Shown here in pieces: positions 1 through 8,297 of a DNA stretch of 48,456 bases; the first letter of the stretch is position 1, and each line of letters begins with the position of its first letter. The stretch lies in contig JAHJPG010000056.1 in NCBI GenBank assembly GCA_018819925.1, positions 1-48,456 of the forward strand. Direction: 5' to 3'. Under the pieces are notes generated by a model. That model was not told the DNA's origin. It made no database searches and saw nothing but the letters and a program-made list of their open reading frames with translations. A program made the translations under genes and the position numbers. Source of the DNA: Pseudomonadota bacterium (GTDB lineage: Bacteria > Desulfobacterota > Desulfarculia > Desulfarculales > Desulfarculaceae).

Positions 1-304
1 GCAACAGCTCCAGGGTGCCGCTCTTGCGCTCCTCGGCCAGCAGCCGCATGGTCAACAGAGGCGCGGCGAACAACAGGATCACCGATACGTTGGTCACCAG
101 GCCGCCCAGCAAGTGGTCTTGCAGGTTCAGCTCCATCATCATGGGGTTTTGCATGACCTGGAGGCTGGCCAGGGTGTAGAAGCTCACCCCCGCGTAAAAG
201 AAGTAGCCGGTGAGCACCAAGAAGGCCACCAGCACCACGTAGGCCACCGGCGAGTGGAAATAAGCGCCCATCTCCCGCCGGTAAATGGCTAAAAAGGCCC
301 TCAT
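1..304 (-). CDS. ABC-2 type transporter permease, partial (C-terminal part outside window)
   Basis: The reverse strand from 304 reads MRAFLAIYRREMGAYF and continues open to base 1, so only about the first 101 residues are present. A hydrophobic segment near residues 20-40 and another near 75-92 are visible. The motif MRLLAEERKSGTLELL is characteristic of ABC-2 permeases of the gliding-motility GldF / NatB type. The start codon overlaps the stop of the upstream ATPase by four bases (ATGA), indicating translational coupling and a shared exporter. In related bacteria such pairs are usually followed by GldG-like and DUF4340 genes; that is expectation only. The substrate cannot be told. Confidence 0.85.
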   Translation of the reverse strand, partial: MRAFLAIYRREMGAYFHSPVAYVVLVAFLVLTGYFFYAGVSFYTLASLQVMQNPMMMELNLQDHLLGGLVTNVSVILLFAAPLLTMRLLAEERKSGTLELL

Positions 305-1266
305 GCCGCCTCCTCCCCGGAGCCTTGCTCCTCAGTGGTGAGTTGCATGAACACCTCCTCCAGACTGGCTGAAACCGGGGTCAGCTCCATGAGCCCGTGC
401 CCGGCGGCCACCACCGCCTGGGCCACCCGGGCGGCCACCTGGCCGTGGGCCTCGGTTTCCAGGGTGAAATAACAGGCCCCTTCCATTTGGGGGCTGGACC
501 CGGTGCAGCTCACCCCATCGACTCCGGGCACCTCTTGCAAGAGCCGGGTCAAGTCTTCCTTGGGCCCCTGCAGGAGTACCCGCAGGCTGGCTCCCCCATG
601 GCGTCCGGCCCGCAGCAGTTCGATGGGCCCCTGGGCCATCAGGCGGCCTTGGTTGATGATGACCACCTGGGAGCAGGTGGCCGCCACCTCGGGCAAAATG
701 TGGCTGGAGAGTATTACGGTCTTGCTGCCCGCGAATCCCTTTATCAGGCTCCTGATCTCCACGATCTGTCCGGGGTCGAAGCCGATGGTGGGCTCGTCCA
801 GAATCAATACCGGGGGGTCGCCCAACAGGGCCTGGGCCAGGCCCACCCGCTGGCGGTAGCCCTTGGAAAGCTGCTTGATGAGTTGGCGGGCCCGCTTGGC
901 GATGCCCACCGCCTCCATGACCCGGCCCGCCTCCCTTTTGGATTCGCCACGGTCCAATCCCTTGGCCCCGCCCACGAAATGCAAGTATTCATCCACTCGC
1001 ATGTCGCCATACAAAGGTACGTTCTCGGGCATGTAGCCGATGGCGCGCCGGGCGGGTTTGGGTTCCTCCACCACGTCGCGGCCGTTGATGAGGGCCTGGC
1101 CGCTGCTGGGTGGGAAAAAGCCGGTGAGAACGCGCATGGTGGTGGTTTTGCCGGCCCCGTTGGGGCCTAAAAAGCCCAAGATTTCGCCCTGTTCCAGGCT
1201 GAAGCTCAGGCGATCCACCGCTACGGTGGCCCCGAAGCGTTTAGTTAGCTCCCGTACCTCGATCAT
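301..1266 (-). CDS. ABC transporter ATP-binding protein (GldA/NatA-like)
   Basis: 321-residue ATPase that would power the neighbouring ABC-2 permease at the inner membrane. Visible motifs are Walker A GPNGAGKTT (about residues 34-42), the Q-loop region YMPENVPLY, the signature LSKGYRQRVGLAQAL, Walker B VLILDEPTIGFDP and the switch His in LSSHILPE. After about residue 225 comes the regulatory C-terminal domain usual for NatA/GldA-type ATPases, ending in SASLEEVFMQLT. It is the first gene of an operon running leftward out of the window. A promoter-like sequence lies 70-100 bases upstream. Substrate unknown. Confidence 0.93.
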   Translation of the reverse strand: MIEVRELTKRFGATVAVDRLSFSLEQGEILGFLGPNGAGKTTTMRVLTGFFPPSSGQALINGRDVVEEPKPARRAIGYMPENVPLYGDMRVDEYLHFVGGAKGLDRGESKREAGRVMEAVGIAKRARQLIKQLSKGYRQRVGLAQALLGDPPVLILDEPTIGFDPGQIVEIRSLIKGFAGSKTVILSSHILPEVAATCSQVVIINQGRLMAQGPIELLRAGRHGGASLRVLLQGPKEDLTRLLQEVPGVDGVSCTGSSPQMEGACYFTLETEAHGQVAARVAQAVVAAGHGLMELTPVSASLEEVFMQLTTEEQGSGEEAA

Positions 1267-1336
1267 CTAGGCTCCCTGGGTCGAGGAATAAAGACAGGCA
1301 TTTCCGGCAGGGCTGGCCGGCCCAGCCAAGCTATTA

Positions 1337-1365
1337 CTTTTACCAGTAGGCCCGGTGCATGTAAA
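1337..1365 (-). promoter_or_regulatory. candidate sigma-70 promoter for the ABC exporter operon
   Basis: Read on the minus strand, TTTACA (1365-1360) is followed after exactly 17 bases by TAAAAG (1342-1337). This matches five of six -35 and four of six -10 consensus bases, in an AT-rich pocket within very GC-rich DNA. Transcription would start near 1330, about 65 bases before the ATPase start. Prediction only. Confidence 0.35.
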
Positions 1366-1400
1366 GGTTTGTTTTCTTATGAACAAGAAGGCCATGATCG

Positions 1401-2831
1401 CTAGAAGGGAAGCTTGCCTTTCACCGGCCCGGCGGCCAAAAGATAAAGGGGCCAGGCCCCGGGGGGCAGCAGGGCGGCGGCGGCCAACTCCTCGTCGTAA
1501 AAGGCCCCCACCCCGCAGCAGCCCAGGCCCAGGGCGGCGGCGGCCAAATAGAGCCGCTGCCCGGCCCGCCCGGCGGCCAGCATGGCCTGGCGGTAGCCCC
1601 GCTCCCCGGCGGTTGCCGCCAGTTGCTCCGGGTCGGCCCACAAGACCAGGTTCATGGCGGCATGGCCCACCCACATCTGGTCCAGGCAGGCCCGGGCCGC
1701 CCGGCCCCGCAGGTCTTGGGGCTCCAACCGGGCCAGGGCCTTTTCATCGGGATAGTAGCGGTGCGCTCCGGCGGGAAGCTCCCCTCCCGGCCCCAGCAGC
1801 ACCGCGGCCTGCACGGGCCCGCCCGCCGGCAGGGCGGCGGCCAGGAGCAGGGCCGCCTGGTTGGCGCTCAGGCCCTGGGGCAGGAAGTTGCGCCGCGAAC
1901 GCCGGGAGAGCATCACCCGGCTCAGGGGCGGCCCGCCGTCCGGCGGGCCGGGGTTCAGCCGGAGCGCTTGGGCCGGGGCCGGCTCCCGGGGCCAAGCCAA
2001 GGCCGGGCCGGGCCGGGCGCTCTCCCCCAGGGCGGCGGCTTTGGCCACCACGGGGTCGCTTTTTTCGTGATGGGCCAGCGGCTCCTCCCCGGGCGGCCGC
2101 CAAGCGGGCAGCTCCGCCGGGCCGCCGTCTTGCAACGCCGCCCCGGCGCCAACTCCGGCCAGCAGGGCCTCGCGGGCGGGGTCCAGGCCCAAGAGCCCGC
2201 CCCCCGCCGCCCCAGCCGGGTCCAGGCATGGGCGTTGCCCCAGGCCGCAGGCGGCCAGGGCCAGCTCCAGGTTGGCCAGCAGGTGGCCGCCGTCCAGCAG
2301 GCAATAGCGCCAGGCCCGGGCGCGGTATTTCCAGGCGCTGCGCCAGAACAGGCTGGTGAGGAAAAAGTTGATCCCGGCGGGCTCTCCGCCCAGGACCCGG
2401 GCCGCCGCTGCGGCCAGGTTGCCCGGCCGCAGCAAACGGGGGGCGTTGGCCTCGGGGGCGTAGTGCCACAGGCCGTCGGCCAGCCAGCCCAGGCCCGTGG
2501 CGCAGAAGTATAGCTCCACCGGGTACAGGGCTCCGGCGCTGGCCGGGGAGCGCAAATACGCCCCGCCCTGGCTCTGGGCGGTGAGCCCGGCGGCCAGGGC
2601 CAACAACCCGGCCAGGCCCGGCGCGTCCAGGGGCGGCGCCGCCGGGTCCGGGGAGGGCGGCCAAGCCAAGAGCGAAGGCCACGACCGGGCCGGGGGCATG
2701 CGGGGATCGCCCAGGGCCCGGGGTTGTGCCGTGGGATAGCGCTTGAAGGGCCGGGGCTGGTTGGACCAGTCCATTAGCCCGCCGCCCATGCCCTGGCGGC
2801 GGTAGGCGGTTAGCCGGTGATAGGGCTCCAT
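1401..2831 (-). CDS. SagB-type dehydrogenase, tandem nitroreductase-fold protein
   Basis: 476 residues. The N-terminus (YHRLTAYRRQGMGG, then DWSNQPRPFKRYP) is typical of standalone SagB-type dehydrogenases. Two nitroreductase-like halves are visible: about 70-255 (SPASAGALYPVELYF, then YRARAWRYCLLDGGHLLANLELA) and about 300-476 (MLSRRSRRNFLPQGLSANQ, then AGRAGQRLYLAAAALGLGCCGVGAFYDE). Members bind FMN; SagB oxidises azolines in peptide-toxin clusters, but no cyclodehydratase or precursor peptide is adjacent, so the substrate is open. A GGAGGG ribosome-binding site lies 7-8 bases before the start. It is divergent from the GH57 operon. The protein is very rich in Ala, Gly and Pro. Confidence 0.85.
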   Translation of the reverse strand: MEPYHRLTAYRRQGMGGGLMDWSNQPRPFKRYPTAQPRALGDPRMPPARSWPSLLAWPPSPDPAAPPLDAPGLAGLLALAAGLTAQSQGGAYLRSPASAGALYPVELYFCATGLGWLADGLWHYAPEANAPRLLRPGNLAAAAARVLGGEPAGINFFLTSLFWRSAWKYRARAWRYCLLDGGHLLANLELALAACGLGQRPCLDPAGAAGGGLLGLDPAREALLAGVGAGAALQDGGPAELPAWRPPGEEPLAHHEKSDPVVAKAAALGESARPGPALAWPREPAPAQALRLNPGPPDGGPPLSRVMLSRRSRRNFLPQGLSANQAALLLAAALPAGGPVQAAVLLGPGGELPAGAHRYYPDEKALARLEPQDLRGRAARACLDQMWVGHAAMNLVLWADPEQLAATAGERGYRQAMLAAGRAGQRLYLAAAALGLGCCGVGAFYDEELAAAALLPPGAWPLYLLAAGPVKGKLPF

Positions 2832-3012
2832 GGCTAGACCCTCCGCGGGGCGGCCGGACGGGCCGGCCCCGGCGCCCGGGACGGGCAGATGTTGGCGGCG
2901 GCGGTCATGCTTGCCTCGGGTTGCAGGTTTTCGTGCCGGCGCACATGCTTTAAGCTACTATTATACAAAACAACCCGCCCAAGCCGGGCCCAGGGGGGAG
3001 CCGCGAGGAATT

Positions 3013-5394
3013 ATGGCGAACTTTGTATGTATCCACGGTCACTTCTACCAGCCCCCCCGGGAGAACCCCTGGCTGGAGGTGGTGGAGGTGCAAGACAGCG
3101 CCGCCCCCTTTCACGACTGGAACCAGCGGGTCACCGCCGAATGCTACGCCCCCAACGCCGCCGCCCGGGTGCTCTCCCCGGCGGGCAAGATCGAAAGCAT
3201 CGTAAACAACTACCAGCGCATATCCTTCAACTTCGGCCCCACCCTCCTGGACTGGATGGCCGGCGAGACTCCGGAGGTGCTGGAGGCCCTGAAGGAAGCG
3301 GACCAAGTCAGCGCCCAGCGTTGGGGCCACGGCAACGCCCTGGCCCAGGTGTACAACCACCTGATCATGCCCTTGGCCACCCGCCGCGACAAGCTGACCC
3401 AGATCCGCTGGGGCATGCGGGACTTCCTGCACCACTTCGGCCGCCCGGCCGAGGGCATGTGGCTGGCCGAGACAGCGGTGGACCTGGAGTCCCTGGAGCT
3501 GATGGCCGCCGAGGGGATCAAGTTCACCATCTTGGCTCCCGAGCAGGCCCAGGCGGTGCGTTCGCCGGAAGGCAAGGACTGGCAGCAGGTGGGGCAAGGT
3601 GGGGTGGACGTGGCCCGGCCCTACCGGGTGGCCACCCCGGCGGGTGACATGGCGGTTTTCTTCTACCAGGGCCCCCTCAGCCGGGGGGTGGCCTTTGAGC
3701 GCCTGCTCGATGACGGGGCCCGCTTCGCCGCGCGCATCAAGGAGTCTCTGCCGCCGGGTGACGGCGATCCCTTGCTGCTCATGGCCACCGACGGCGAGTC
3801 CTACGGCCACCACCACCGCTTCGGGGAGATGGCCCTGGCCTTTGCCCTTAACCGGCTGGAGCAGGACCCCTCGGTGCAGTTGACCAACCTGGCCGCCTAC
3901 CTGGCCGCGCACTCACCCCAATGGGAGGCCAAGATCGCGGAGAACTCGTCATGGTCCTGCCCCCACGGGGTGGAGCGCTGGCGGAGCGATTGCGGCTGCG
4001 CTCTGAATCCGGGGCGGGGCTGGAGCCAGGCCTGGCGGGCTCCCCTGCGCCAGGCGGTGGATCATCTGCTGGAGCGGTTGGCCGGCCTTTTGGATAGCCA
4101 GGGGCCCGGCCTGCTTAACGATCCCTGGGCCGCCCGGGACGACTACGTGGGCCTTATTTTGGACGACACCCTGAGCAACCGGGAAAGGTTCCTGGCCAAG
4201 CACCAGGCCCACGACCTGAGCCCCGAGGAAAAGGTGCGGGTGCTCAAACTCATGGAGAGCCAGCGCTGGGGCCTGTTCGCGGCCACGAGCTGCGCCTGGT
4301 TCTTCGACGACCTGGCCGGCATCGAGGCGGTGCAGAACCTGCGCTTCGCCGCCCGGGCCCTGCAACTGGCCGGCGAGCTGGACGGCGAGGGCTGGGAAGA
4401 GGAACTGGCCGGCATCCTGGCCCCGGCCAGGAGCAACCAGCCCGGCGAGGGCGACGGGGCCGACATCTGGCGGCGCTGGGTGGCCTCGGCCCGGGTGGGC
4501 CCACGGCGGGTGGCGGCCCACGCAGCCATTAGCGGGGTCATGGGCGAGGAGCCGCCTCCGGAGGAGCTGTTCATCTACGACCTGGTCTCCAGCGGGCACC
4601 ACCACCGCTCCAACCTGGGCCTGGACCTGAGTTGGGGCAAGCTCACCGTGACCCACCGCCGCCTGGCCGAGCCCCACCAGCTAATCTACGCGGCCCTGCA
4701 CCCCGGCGGCCACGAGTTCCTGGCCCAGGTGGCCTTCGACCCCGGGGACTGGGACCCCACCTCCCTGGAGCAGCCGGCGGAGCCCCTTTTGCGCCTGCTG
4801 GACCAGCGGGCCCTCAAGGATTTGCTGGCCAAAAACCTGGGGGGGGAGGCCTTCACCCTGGGCGACCTTTTCTTGGAAGGGCGCCGCTCCCTGGCCCAGG
4901 AGATGCTTTCGCGCACCCTGGCCAACGAGTTCGACCTGGCCCGCAACCTCTACGAAACCCACCGCGACACCATGCGCTTTTTGCAGGAGATCAACGTGCC
5001 CCGTCCCAAGCTCTTCGAGGCCCTGGCCTCGGCGGTCTTGGCCGGAGAGCTGATCCAACTGCTCACCGGCGACCCCCGCTCACTGAGCCCGGGGCGCCTG
5101 GGCGAGGTGGTGTCCCAGGCCCGGGAGTTGGACCTGGATCTCAAGGGCCCCCGGGTGCGCCGGGCGGCGGAGGAGGCGTTAAGCGCCGAGGTGGCGGCCC
5201 TGGCCGCCGACCCCCAGGAGGAGAGTCCCCTGGAGCGGGCCGGGGCCATCCTGGACCTGGCCGACGCCCTGACCCTGAGCCCCAACCTTTGGCAAGCCCA
5301 GAACGTGTTTTTTGGCCTGGCCCAACAACAGGGCCGTGAAAACCTAACTCCGGGGCTGGCCGCCTTGGGCCGCCGCCTCAACCTGGACCTGTGA
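3013..5394 (+). CDS. Glycoside hydrolase family 57 protein with DUF3536
   Basis: 793 residues, starting MANFVCIHGHFYQPPRENPW, the conserved first GH57 strand (HGHFYQPP). The ATG at 3013 is preceded by GAGGAA (3005-3010); the reading frame is open further upstream, but that part has no family features. The GH57 barrel covers about residues 1-330. The likely nucleophile is Glu153 in MWLAETAVD and the likely acid/base is Asp260 in MATDGESYGHHH. The C-terminal half fits DUF3536 (HHRSNLGLDLSWGK, then ANEFDLARNLYETHRDTMRFLQE). It probably acts on alpha-glucan in the cytoplasm; no signal peptide is seen. It is first in an overlapping run with the second GH57 enzyme and sfsA. The exact reaction is unknown. 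Confidence 0.88.
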   Translation: MANFVCIHGHFYQPPRENPWLEVVEVQDSAAPFHDWNQRVTAECYAPNAAARVLSPAGKIESIVNNYQRISFNFGPTLLDWMAGETPEVLEALKEADQVSAQRWGHGNALAQVYNHLIMPLATRRDKLTQIRWGMRDFLHHFGRPAEGMWLAETAVDLESLELMAAEGIKFTILAPEQAQAVRSPEGKDWQQVGQGGVDVARPYRVATPAGDMAVFFYQGPLSRGVAFERLLDDGARFAARIKESLPPGDGDPLLLMATDGESYGHHHRFGEMALAFALNRLEQDPSVQLTNLAAYLAAHSPQWEAKIAENSSWSCPHGVERWRSDCGCALNPGRGWSQAWRAPLRQAVDHLLERLAGLLDSQGPGLLNDPWAARDDYVGLILDDTLSNRERFLAKHQAHDLSPEEKVRVLKLMESQRWGLFAATSCAWFFDDLAGIEAVQNLRFAARALQLAGELDGEGWEEELAGILAPARSNQPGEGDGADIWRRWVASARVGPRRVAAHAAISGVMGEEPPPEELFIYDLVSSGHHHRSNLGLDLSWGKLTVTHRRLAEPHQLIYAALHPGGHEFLAQVAFDPGDWDPTSLEQPAEPLLRLLDQRALKDLLAKNLGGEAFTLGDLFLEGRRSLAQEMLSRTLANEFDLARNLYETHRDTMRFLQEINVPRPKLFEALASAVLAGELIQLLTGDPRSLSPGRLGEVVSQARELDLDLKGPRVRRAAEEALSAEVAALAADPQEESPLERAGAILDLADALTLSPNLWQAQNVFFGLAQQQGRENLTPGLAALGRRLNLDL

Positions 5395-5399
5395 GGGAC

Positions 5400-7565
5400 A
5401 TGAGCGACGCGCCCAGTGCCGCCTCCGGCAAAATGAACCTGCTTATGGTGCTGCACGCCCACCAGCCGGTGGGCAACTTCCCCTGGGTGCTGGCCAAGGC
5501 GGTGGCCGAGTGCTACCAGCCGGTGGTGCAGGCCCTGGCCGCCTATCCCGAGATTCGCTGCGGCCTGCATTTTTCCGGGCCGCTTTTGCAGTACATGATG
5601 GAGCACAACCGCGATCTCATCCAGACCGTGGCCGGCCTGGTGGCCCGGGGCCAGGTGGAGATGCTCTCAGGCGGTTTTTACGAGCCCCTGCTGGCCTCCA
5701 TTCCCGCCCGGGACGCCCTGGACCAGATGGCCATGATGAGCCAGGCCACCCGCCAGCTTTTCGGCCAGGAGCCCAAGGGCTTTTGGCTGGCCGAGCGCAT
5801 CTGGGAGCCGTCGTTGCCGGCCAAGCTGGCCCCGGCCGGCCTGGGCTACACCCTGGTGGACGACACCCATTTCTACTACGCGGGCCTGGCGGCCAAGGAC
5901 ATGTTCGGCTACCACCTCACCGAGCGCGAGGGCCACACCCTGGCCCTGTTCCCCACTCACAAGGAGCTGCGCTACACCATTCCCTTCCAGGAGCCGGCGC
6001 GCACCGTGGACTTCTTGGGCCGGGCCCATGCCGCCCATGGGGCCACCTGCGCCACCTACGGCGACGACATGGAGAAGTTCGGCCTGTGGCCCGAGACCTG
6101 GGAGTGGGTCTTCGGCAAGGGCTGGCTGGTGAAGTTCTTCGAGGCCCTGTTGGCCGCCTCGGACTGGCTGGCCACCACCACGCCCAGCGATTTTCTGGCC
6201 AGCCATCCGGCCACGGGGCGGGTCTACCCGCCCACCGCCTCCTACGAGGAGATGCTCACCTGGGCCCTGCCCGCCGAGGCCAGCGCCGAGCTGGAGGAGA
6301 TAATCCACGAGTTGGAAGAGGAGGGGCGTTTCGAGAAGATGCGCCGTTTTTTGCGCGGGGGCCAGTGGGACAACTTCCTTATCAAGTACCGCGAGTCCAA
6401 CCTCATGCACAAACGCATGCTTTGGGTGAGCGGCAAGGTGGCCGCGGCGGGCGAGAAGGACCGGGCCCGGGACCACCTGATGCAGGCCCAGTGCAACTGC
6501 GCCTACTGGCACGGCCTGTTCGGCGGGCTCTACCTGGGCCATCTGCGCCAGGCGGTTCACGAGCACCTCATCGCCGCCGAGGACCTCCTGGACAAGCAAA
6601 CTCACGGGGACAAGCCCTGGGCGTCCTGCGCGGTGGCCGACCTGGACCGCGACGGCAACGACGAGGTGATTCTGGCCGGCCCGGCCCTGGACGCCCTGGT
6701 GCATCCGGCCTACGGCGGCTCGGTGAGCGTGCTGAATCTCAGGGCCCAGCGCTTCAACCTGGCCGACACCCTCACCCGGCGCTTCGAGGCCTACCACCAA
6801 AAACTGGTGCAGGCGGCCGAGGCCGAGGCCGAGGCCAAAGCCCAGGCCCAGGAAGAGGACGCTCCGTCCGCCGAAGGCGTGGCCTCCATCCACGACCGGG
6901 TGGTGTTCAAGGAAGAAGGCCTGGAGAACTACCTGATCTACGACTGGTACGACCGGGCCTGCTTCCAGGACCACCTGCTGGCCCCCAAGGCGAACCTGGA
7001 CAATTTTCAGCGGCCCAACTACGGCGAGTGGGGCGATCTGGTCACCGGGCGCCATGCCCTGCTGGACAGCGGGGCCCAGGGCGAGAAGGCCTGGTGCCGC
7101 CTGGAGCGGGCCAGCAAGCTTTTCGCGCCGGGCGGTCCCTATCCCTTGAGCGTGGCCAAGGGTTTCGACCTGGGGCCCGGCCCCCGCCTGGCCGCCTCCT
7201 ACCGCCTGACCACCAGCGACCCGGCCACCCCGGCCTTTCGCCTGGCCGTGGAACTGAACTTCACCCTGCTTTCGGCCAGCGACCCGGGCAAACGCCTGGA
7301 GTTCGGGGGCCATCCCCACCCCCTGGACACAGCGTGGGAGTTGACCGGGGTGGAGGAGATGACTCTGGCAAACGCCAGCGGCGGCTTTTCCTTGCGCCTG
7401 TCCGCCGGCCAGGCGGCCACGGTGTGGCACTTCCCGGTGGAAACGGTGTCCAACTCCGAATCCGGCCTGGAGCGCACCTACCAGGGCAGCAGCCTCACCT
7501 TTGTCTGGGCCTTGCCCGGCGGGGCGGGCGAGTGGGACTTCGAGTTAGCCATGGAGTTGAGGTGA
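5400..7565 (+). CDS. GH57 alpha-amylase / 4-alpha-glucanotransferase-like protein (DUF1925/DUF1926)
   Basis: About 721 residues. The barrel opens with MVLHAHQPVGNFPW. The catalytic Glu is in GFWLAERIWEPSL (Glu132) and the acid/base Asp in TYGDDMEKFGLWP (Asp222/223), both matching Thermococcus-type 4-alpha-glucanotransferases. The middle region (RFLRGGQWDNFLIKY, then QCNCAYWHGLFGGLYLGHLR) and a beta-rich C-terminal domain fit DUF1925 and DUF1926. The start is uncertain: GTG 5391 overlaps the previous stop, whereas ATG 5400 has GAGG just upstream; I chose 5400. The stop overlaps the sfsA start. It probably remodels glycogen-like glucan together with the preceding DUF3536 enzyme. Amylase and transferase activities cannot be separated by eye. 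Confidence 0.9.
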   Translation: MSDAPSAASGKMNLLMVLHAHQPVGNFPWVLAKAVAECYQPVVQALAAYPEIRCGLHFSGPLLQYMMEHNRDLIQTVAGLVARGQVEMLSGGFYEPLLASIPARDALDQMAMMSQATRQLFGQEPKGFWLAERIWEPSLPAKLAPAGLGYTLVDDTHFYYAGLAAKDMFGYHLTEREGHTLALFPTHKELRYTIPFQEPARTVDFLGRAHAAHGATCATYGDDMEKFGLWPETWEWVFGKGWLVKFFEALLAASDWLATTTPSDFLASHPATGRVYPPTASYEEMLTWALPAEASAELEEIIHELEEEGRFEKMRRFLRGGQWDNFLIKYRESNLMHKRMLWVSGKVAAAGEKDRARDHLMQAQCNCAYWHGLFGGLYLGHLRQAVHEHLIAAEDLLDKQTHGDKPWASCAVADLDRDGNDEVILAGPALDALVHPAYGGSVSVLNLRAQRFNLADTLTRRFEAYHQKLVQAAEAEAEAKAQAQEEDAPSAEGVASIHDRVVFKEEGLENYLIYDWYDRACFQDHLLAPKANLDNFQRPNYGEWGDLVTGRHALLDSGAQGEKAWCRLERASKLFAPGGPYPLSVAKGFDLGPGPRLAASYRLTTSDPATPAFRLAVELNFTLLSASDPGKRLEFGGHPHPLDTAWELTGVEEMTLANASGGFSLRLSAGQAATVWHFPVETVSNSESGLERTYQGSSLTFVWALPGGAGEWDFELAMELR

Positions 7566-8293
7566 GCCGCCCTGGCGTCCGCCTCGGCCGGGCCCGCCTG
7601 GAATTCGACCCGCCCCTGGCCCCCGGCCGTCTCATAAGGCGCTACAAGCGCTTTTTGGCCGACGTGGAGCTGGAGAACGGCCAAAAGGTCACCGCCCACT
7701 GCCCCAACTCCGGCTCCATGCTGGGCTGCCTGGAAGACGACGCCCCGGTCTACCTGAGCCGGGCCGCCAACCCCGCCCGGCGCACCAGCCACACCTGGGA
7801 GATGATCTTCATCAACAACGGTTGGGTGGGGGTGAACACCATGGCCCCCAACTTTTTGGCCGCCCGGGCGGCCGAGGAGCAGGCCCTCAGGGTTTTCGCC
7901 GGGGCCCGTGAGGTGCGCCGCGAGGTCAAGGTGGGGCCCCACACCCGCCTGGATTTGGTGGTGGAGCGGGCCAAGGGGCCGCTGTACGTGGAGGTCAAGA
8001 ACGTGACCATGGTGGAGCAGGGGGTGGCCCGCTTTCCCGACTCGGTGACCACTCGTGGGGCCAAGCACCTGGAAACCTTGATGGAACTGGTGGGCCAGGG
8101 GGCCCAGGCGGCCATGCTCTACGTGGTGCAACGGGGCGACGCCCGCTCCATGGGCCCGGCCACGGCCATAGACCCCACCTACGCCAGGCTGTTCCACCAG
8201 GCCAGGGAGGCCGGGGTGGCCTTGGTGGCGGTTCAGGCGGCGGTGAGCCCCCAGCGCATCCGCCTCACCCGGCGTCTGCCCTTGGCGGAGTGA
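7562..8293 (+). CDS. sfsA: Sugar fermentation stimulation protein homolog SfsA
   Basis: 243 residues. Family blocks seen are LIRRYKRFLADVEL, AHCPNSGSMLGC, RRTSHTWEMIFINNGWVGVNT, EVKVGPHTRLDLVVE, YVEVKNVTMVEQGVARFPDSVTTRGAKHL and AMLYVVQRGDA. SfsA proteins have an OB-like N-terminal and a nuclease-fold C-terminal domain; E. coli SfsA was linked to maltose metabolism and DNA binding, but its biochemical role remains uncertain. The GTG start at 7562 overlaps the preceding stop, with GGAG (7553-7556) five bases upstream. Its coupling to two alpha-glucan enzymes fits a sugar-related role, by inference. Confidence 0.92.
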   Translation: MSRPGVRLGRARLEFDPPLAPGRLIRRYKRFLADVELENGQKVTAHCPNSGSMLGCLEDDAPVYLSRAANPARRTSHTWEMIFINNGWVGVNTMAPNFLAARAAEEQALRVFAGAREVRREVKVGPHTRLDLVVERAKGPLYVEVKNVTMVEQGVARFPDSVTTRGAKHLETLMELVGQGAQAAMLYVVQRGDARSMGPATAIDPTYARLFHQAREAGVALVAVQAAVSPQRIRLTRRLPLAE

Positions 8294-8297
8294 AAGA

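Noticed and set aside
2830-3012. 61-residue N-terminal extension of the first GH57 protein
   Set aside because: The GH57 strand starts at residue 4 of the shorter form and GAGGAA precedes ATG 3013; the extension overlaps the divergent promoter region.
5510-8293. 927-residue plus-strand open frame ending in SfsA
   Set aside because: Only the last 243 residues (from 7562) look like a protein; the rest is the +1-type shadow of the GH57 gene, rich in Pro, Gly and Arg.
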